The position numbers and the translations under genes were made by a program. A stretch of DNA of 64,000 nt from Hofstenia miamia (lineage: Eukaryota > Xenacoelomorpha > Acoela), in NCBI GenBank assembly GCA_004352715.1, contig SCFE01000033.1, positions 2,051,844-2,115,843 of the forward strand, read 5' to 3'. The notes under the pieces were generated by a model. It saw nothing but the letters and a program-made list of their open reading frames with translations, was not told the DNA's origin and made no database searches. This document shows positions 58,959 to 64,000 of this stretch, piece by piece. The number at the start of each line of letters is the position of its first letter. Position 1 is the stretch's first letter.

Positions 58959-61750
58959 CTAATTAAGGATCACGACTCTTTCACCATGGACCATCTCGAC
59001 CGCCTGTTTGATCATGTCATTTGCTTCCTGCATCTCCCATTCCGTCTTCTCGAATTTTTCATTCTTCGTCAGTTTTAACACAACCTCTTTTTCTGTTGTA
59101 ACCAGTTTCTTGTGTCTCAAGAACATCGGATTCTTCAACTTATTTGAGATTGTACACATACTTCTTAACTCATTGAGTTTGCAATTAAATTCTTCATAGA
59201 ACTTCTCATATAACTTCAAGCCTTTAATCGCTATCATTAATGTCATCATAGCATCTACCCTGCTCGTATGCGATAATTCTGGACGCACTGTTGTCTCTGG
59301 GTAGAAGAACTCGTAAGTCGATCTTAGAGATTTCGAAATCGAGGCTTCATCGTAAAACGCACTGATATTATTTCTAATTTCCTCTCGCGTTATCTGCTCT
59401 GGATCGTTTTTTCCCAGACGTATCATCGTTATAATCTCTACTCTGCGCATCACATCATAATAACGGTATTCAGAACTCCATAGTTCTCCCCAGACTATGT
59501 CATTAATTCCAGAAAAGAGAATTACTGTCTTCGTGTTCCTCTTTTCAATTTCTTTTCGAACTTTTCCAATTTGTTTATGTATAGGCTCACCTTCACTATA
59601 TAGATCATATGGGGTTACGGCGCCTTCGATAAACACCCTCTCCTTATTATCGTTTTTACTTAAGATTTCTTTTGATCTCTTATATCTTTCATCTCTCACG
59701 ATTCGTTCGGCGTCTTCCAACTTGTTTACGTATGTGTTTTCTTCATGCCAAAAGGCTTTCACTGGTTTTTTCTTTTTCAACCGCCACGTAGGTAATAGCA
59801 TTGGTACCGAGATCGTCAGAGGTGGTGTGCATTTTAACAATGTGGTTAACGTTTGTTTTTCAATGTTCTCGTACGATCCATCCATATTTGATGTTGTCGC
59901 CATGCCAAATGTTGCTGGGTAGTTATTCTTGCTGGTATTTATACTCTCCCAGAAGGCATTCGTTAACCCATGTTTCATCAAGTTTTTCGCAGTTTCTGAG
60001 TTCATGACCATTTTTGAAGTGATACATTCGATATCAACTGCTAGCTGATTATTAGGTTGTAACATCTGTGTTACTTCTTGTTTCGTAAAAGCCTCAGTAC
60101 ATAGAATCTTTATCATAGACTTAGTTTCTCTTTCGTAAACTTCTCCGTAAATTCTTTGCACTATATTATCAGTTTTCTCTCGCCGTACAGTTATTTCTAC
60201 CAGCAAACGCTCATCATCCATGTCGACCCATGATATTTCGCTTGGTTCCTTTTCGCCCCACTTTTCTAGATTGACTTTGTCGATTTCCCTCTGTGTATTT
60301 GGCGTAAGCGCAATTGTGTTCGTCTGCAGCAGCATTTCCTCTATCCTCATTTCTTCCTGTGATTTGCTTACCATTTCTATAATCTCTATAGGTCTATTCT
60401 CACCTTCTTTGCGCATAACTTCCGACTTTTTAATAATTTTCGTATAGGCGCACTGAGGATAATCTCGCACGTACTTTTTCATCTCATTTGTAATGATTTT
60501 GTTGACTTGTTTTTCTGCTACTCTCTGTATCATGTCCATTGTGCTTGCACTCTCTCTCCATATTAAGTTTCTGGTTGTCATCCATGGCTGTTGTTTTATT
60601 GCTTTTAATTTCGTGTTAGAGGTAGCTCCCCACATAAATTTCTTTGCTTCGTCATTGATTATGTCTATCTCCGCAGGGCATATTCCAGTTTTGTTGGCGA
60701 GTTCCACTATGCTTGGTCTCCCAAGTGTGTGTTGCTGCGTTAACAATCGTACGTAGTATTTTTCAAATTTCTGCTGTATCTTTTTCGTGGGTGACAAAGA
60801 TAGTATGTCGACATATTGTAACAGCCATTGCTTAATATTATTAGGTATCAGTGATATGGCTATCTCATAACGCTTGTTTTTAGCCATACTCTTTCTTTCT
60901 TTCTTCCAGATCGGCAACACTAATTTTTCATTATTTGTTAATGCTATGCTGAGTATCCAGATTGACGTACGTGCCCGAATGTGGGGTGCGTTGACTTCTT
61001 CAAAAATCATATTTCTGAAATTCCTTTTTGAATCCATCTCATACGCCTTTCTGATCTCTAACAATGTCATCTCTACGGATTTGTGATAACTTTTTATCGG
61101 CGACTTTATATCGATGAGAGGCCATTCTTCATGCATTGGTTTTTCTGTTTTCATTTCCTTCCATACTTCCATTATATTCTTCAGATGCTCCGGAGTTTGC
61201 CTCATACTACATTTTATGTATAGGTTTCCTATCTCTTCGAGATTTTCGGTTATCCCCAATATTTCCATTGTCCTGACTTGATAATACATGTCAAACGCTA
61301 TTTTTGAGTCGACCATTATTCTTTCCGCTGGCGCCATACTACTTATCTGCAAGTCTATACTAATCATTTCCGAAATAGTCTCTCCACTTTTGTTCATTAT
61401 AAACACGTTTTCCATTTTTTCTTCTAATGTCTGCAAAAATTCCAGCATCTCTTCATCACCTTGCGACCTCGTGATCACAATGACTTTTACTTTATGCTCT
61501 TTGCAAACTTTAACGTTTCTTCTATGTTTACTTCAAGATTTTTAGAGGCTATTTCTAATTTCTTTATGAAATATATCAGCGTCATGTGCTCTCTGTCCAA
61601 ATTCACCTGCTCGCACTTTTCTATCAGTTTGTTTTTGTTTTTTATAAGTTTTTGGACGTCTTTTAATGTAAACATTTCTTCGAATGTTATATGCGTTGTG
61701 CTTTTGAAGTATGGTCTGTTGAAGTCTTCTTTCATGTTGCTGGAGTAGGA
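58959..61750 (-). CDS. third ORF, copy B: DEDDh exonuclease-like protein, nearly intact (one frameshift)
   Basis: A single frame of 839 codons runs from about 61478 to 58959. The preceding 82+ codons are one frame over (61735-61487), and copy A is continuous at that point, so a 1-nt frameshift near 61485 is a mutation or read error. The true N-terminus (about 100 residues) is in the gap at 61792. Numbering from 61478: conserved N-terminal blocks at 122-180 (DIKSPIKSYHKSVE and APHIRARTSIWILS) and 263-286 (NKTGICPAEIDI and KKFMWGATS). Exo I is VDIEC (Asp482, Glu484), Exo II FSGIND (Asp660), and Exo III SHTSRVDAMMTLM (His737, Asp742). No signal peptide, transmembrane anchor or zinc knuckle is visible. 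It probably degrades or trims RNA or DNA in the particle or cell, but the fold call rests on motifs alone. Confidence 0.75.
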
Positions 61751-61791
61751 AATGATCGTGTTGCAAACTGGCCTATTCTGTTTATCGATTA

Positions 61792-62558
61792 NNNNNNNNN
61801 NNNNNNNNNNNNNNNNNNNNNNNNNNNNNNNNNNNNNNNNNNNNNNNNNNNNNNNNNNNNNNNNNNNNNNNNNNNNNNNNNNNNNNNNNNNNNNNNNNNN
61901 NNNNNNNNNNNNNNNNNNNNNNNNNNNNNNNNNNNNNNNNNNNNNNNNNNNNNNNNNNNNNNNNNNNNNNNNNNNNNNNNNNNNNNNNNNNNNNNNNNNN
62001 NNNNNNNNNNNNNNNNNNNNNNNNNNNNNNNNNNNNNNNNNNNNNNNNNNNNNNNNNNNNNNNNNNNNNNNNNNNNNNNNNNNNNNNNNNNNNNNNNNNN
62101 NNNNNNNNNNNNNNNNNNNNNNNNNNNNNNNNNNNNNNNNNNNNNNNNNNNNNNNNNNNNNNNNNNNNNNNNNNNNNNNNNNNNNNNNNNNNNNNNNNNN
62201 NNNNNNNNNNNNNNNNNNNNNNNNNNNNNNNNNNNNNNNNNNNNNNNNNNNNNNNNNNNNNNNNNNNNNNNNNNNNNNNNNNNNNNNNNNNNNNNNNNNN
62301 NNNNNNNNNNNNNNNNNNNNNNNNNNNNNNNNNNNNNNNNNNNNNNNNNNNNNNNNNNNNNNNNNNNNNNNNNNNNNNNNNNNNNNNNNNNNNNNNNNNN
62401 NNNNNNNNNNNNNNNNNNNNNNNNNNNNNNNNNNNNNNNNNNNNNNNNNNNNNNNNNNNNNNNNNNNNNNNNNNNNNNNNNNNNNNNNNNNNNNNNNNNN
62501 NNNNNNNNNNNNNNNNNNNNNNNNNNNNNNNNNNNNNNNNNNNNNNNNNNNNNNNNNN
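61792..62558. other. assembly gap (767 N)
   Basis: It separates copy B (minus) from copy C (plus). It hides the N-terminus of B and anything upstream of C. Confidence 0.98.
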
Positions 62559-62599
62559 ATGATTTTAAAACATTAATTGGAAAATTAATTTCAAGATAA

Positions 62600-64000
62600 A
62601 CTGGGCATTTGAATGGAATGTGAAAAAAGACTTTAAGAGTTTAGTTTTCAAGGAAAATAATACACCAGGTATCTGATTTAGAACAACAGCATGGATACTG
62701 GTGATTTTTACAATGAAAGATAAAGAACTAAAACTGCTGATTTTGAGAAAAGTAAAAACAATCTGAAAAAATGTAAAAGGTTTTAAAATCCCCTCATCCC
62801 CTAAAAATCCCTTTCAAAAAAGTGGTTGTTAAGAGGACATGTTGAGAAATCCCAATCTTGAAGTAAACCACAGAAAACAATGCAATTGATACAGAGACTA
62901 TTAAGCAGAATAATAATCAATCAGAGCACAATGGGAAAAATGTTGAAAGTGGAAATAACTAATAAGACAGGAATCTGCCCAAAGGAAATATCAATTTTTG
63001 ACAAACCAATGAAAAATATATGTGGGTTTCACATTGGAAACACAACTAAAACTACTACAGAAGCAACCATGGATAACAACAAGAAAGATAATAAACAGGA
63101 AAATAGTAAGCACCACAAAGATAGTTCAAATGATCAAAGACAAAAACATACAGCAAATAATAACAGAACAAATGAAAAGATACAAAAAGGAGAGCCTTAG
63201 ATGCTCATTCAAAAAATTTTAAAAGCATAGAAATGATGAGGAAAAGTGGCATAGCAGAATCTGTTGAAATATGTGATATGATCAGCAAGACACAAAGAGA
63301 AATACAACTAGAAGACAAGCTGCTAACATCAACTCATCTAATCTTATCCCTGAAAACACAATAAAGAATAGACAGGATCAACATCAAAAAATGGGGATGA
63401 AAAAGCACATAAATTACAATGAAAATGGTAGATACCAAAGATAAAAAATTCTTGGTTGAAATATAAGAATAGCAAGAAGGAATACAAGAAAGGAACTACC
63501 AACAAATAAGGGAATGACAAACTGTAGCCTTGATGAAACTCAAAATAGAGCTAGAAGAACTACTGAAGCCATACAACCAATTGGCAGTAGCTGTTGAGTG
63601 CATCACAACAAAGAGATTAAAGACAATGTAACTGTGAAACTGAAAAGGCAAGGCTTATTAGATTATTAGAAAAATTCTAGGAGAAGCTACAGGAGAGTAA
63701 AATGAACTACCCAGCAAAGATAGGCATGCCAACAGTGCCAACAACAAGTGTGACATACAGAGAAAAAGAATGACATATCAAAATGAAAATACTAATTGCA
63801 CACCACCAGAAATGATATCAATTCCTATGAAACTGCCATGATGGAGAATACTGAAAGACAAGAAAATCCTATGTGAACACAAGAGAAAAGGTGAGAATAA
63901 TGGTCAATAAAAAAGAGTACAAGAAGTCAAAAGAAGTACTGGTCAGAAATGACAATTGAGAAAGGATATATATCAAAGGAGTGATAACTCCATACAATCT
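62600..64000 (+). pseudogene. third ORF, copy C: decayed, catalytic Asp lost, runs off the window
   Basis: Pieces in all three plus-strand frames align with copy B from about its residue 146 onward. They are KKDFKSLVF and TAWILVIF near 62620-62710, then NKTGICPKEISIF near 62970, KQPWITTRKI near 63055, and NQLAVAVECITT near 63580. Further pieces are MNYPAKIGMPT near 63710 and a YKKSKEVL...VITPYNL end at the window edge. In the Exo I box the first acidic residue is Ala (AVE for D-x-E, codon 63590-63592). Many stops and frameshifts are present. Strand and position are opposite to copy B. Confidence 0.72.

Noticed and set aside
61478-61480. GTG as the true start of third ORF copy B
   Set aside because: Homology with copy A continues upstream in another frame (61735-61487), so the protein starts further upstream in or near the gap.
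59008-61748. Plus-strand ORFs of 60-140 codons
   Set aside because: They are antisense shadows of the third ORF copy B; Ser/Phe/Cys-rich text is the complement of its A-rich codons.
1-64000. CRISPR arrays, rRNA, tRNA, bacterial operons
   Set aside because: None seen; direct repeats here are microsatellites, minisatellites or LTRs.

Overview
The window looks like a heavily repeat-laden, gene-poor stretch of an AT-rich metazoan genome. It is most likely an invertebrate; arthropod or cnidarian are both possible and I cannot narrow it further. The grounds are long AT-rich non-coding DNA, microsatellites, several classes of animal transposon, intron-bearing gene relics and scaffold gaps. Four gaps are N runs of 1000, 1000, 1000 and 767, one is a 12-N run, and there are six single n's. 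No bacterial-type operon, CRISPR array, rRNA or tRNA was found.

Layout. 0-10.5 kb is mostly featureless, with a clean 438-bp hAT-type MITE (4135-4572, 8-bp target duplication AACGTATC) and a long-arm inverted-repeat MITE (6800-7202). 10.5-16.3 kb holds broken non-LTR retrotransposon (LINE) pieces: an RT fragment, a PHD-finger/RRM-like ORF1, and an EN-RT ORF2 interrupted by a truncated Tc1 transposase. 16.3-28.7 kb is largely empty, with a small TA-flanked MITE, a TA-flanked Tc1-like element (25503-26643) and one orphan coding-like ORF. 28.7-33.3 kb holds an LTR remnant and a nearly complete LINE on the minus strand. It has an SGNH-like ORF1, an AP endonuclease with an N-terminal NPGP motif, and an RT with YADD. 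34-42 kb has transposase fragments, a decayed unidentified gene, an intron-containing relic resembling DUF4806-type proteins (38385-39218) and two further terminal-inverted-repeat elements. 42-45.6 kb holds an LTR relic, a second decayed LINE and a minisatellite.

The most interesting region is 45.6-64 kb. It contains Ty3/gypsy-type LTR retroelements of two LTR families. Between the integrase and the 3' LTR, the slot normally occupied by env, they carry a very large third ORF of about 1000 codons. I do not recognise the family as a whole. Three diverged copies are present: A at 48440-51451 (minus), B at 58959-61750 (minus, nearly intact) and C at 62600-64000 (plus, decayed, runs off the window). 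Aligning them by eye shows that the C-terminal third carries the full residue set of a DEDDh (DnaQ-fold) 3'-5' exonuclease: D-x-E, then D, then H-x4-D. The N-terminal two thirds are a conserved alpha-helix-like region of unknown function. In both A and B the ORF ends 7-8 nt before a polypurine tract that abuts a TGT...ACA LTR, so it belongs to the element. A 5' LTR with a tRNA-Arg-type primer binding site is at 54346-54937. A retroelement-encoded DEDDh exonuclease in the env position is the candidate new system of this window.

Two cautions apply. Several local duplications sit exactly beside n characters and are probably assembly artefacts. The 1000-N gaps are likely placeholder lengths, so the relative order and orientation of the retroelement pieces between 53 and 62 kb is uncertain.
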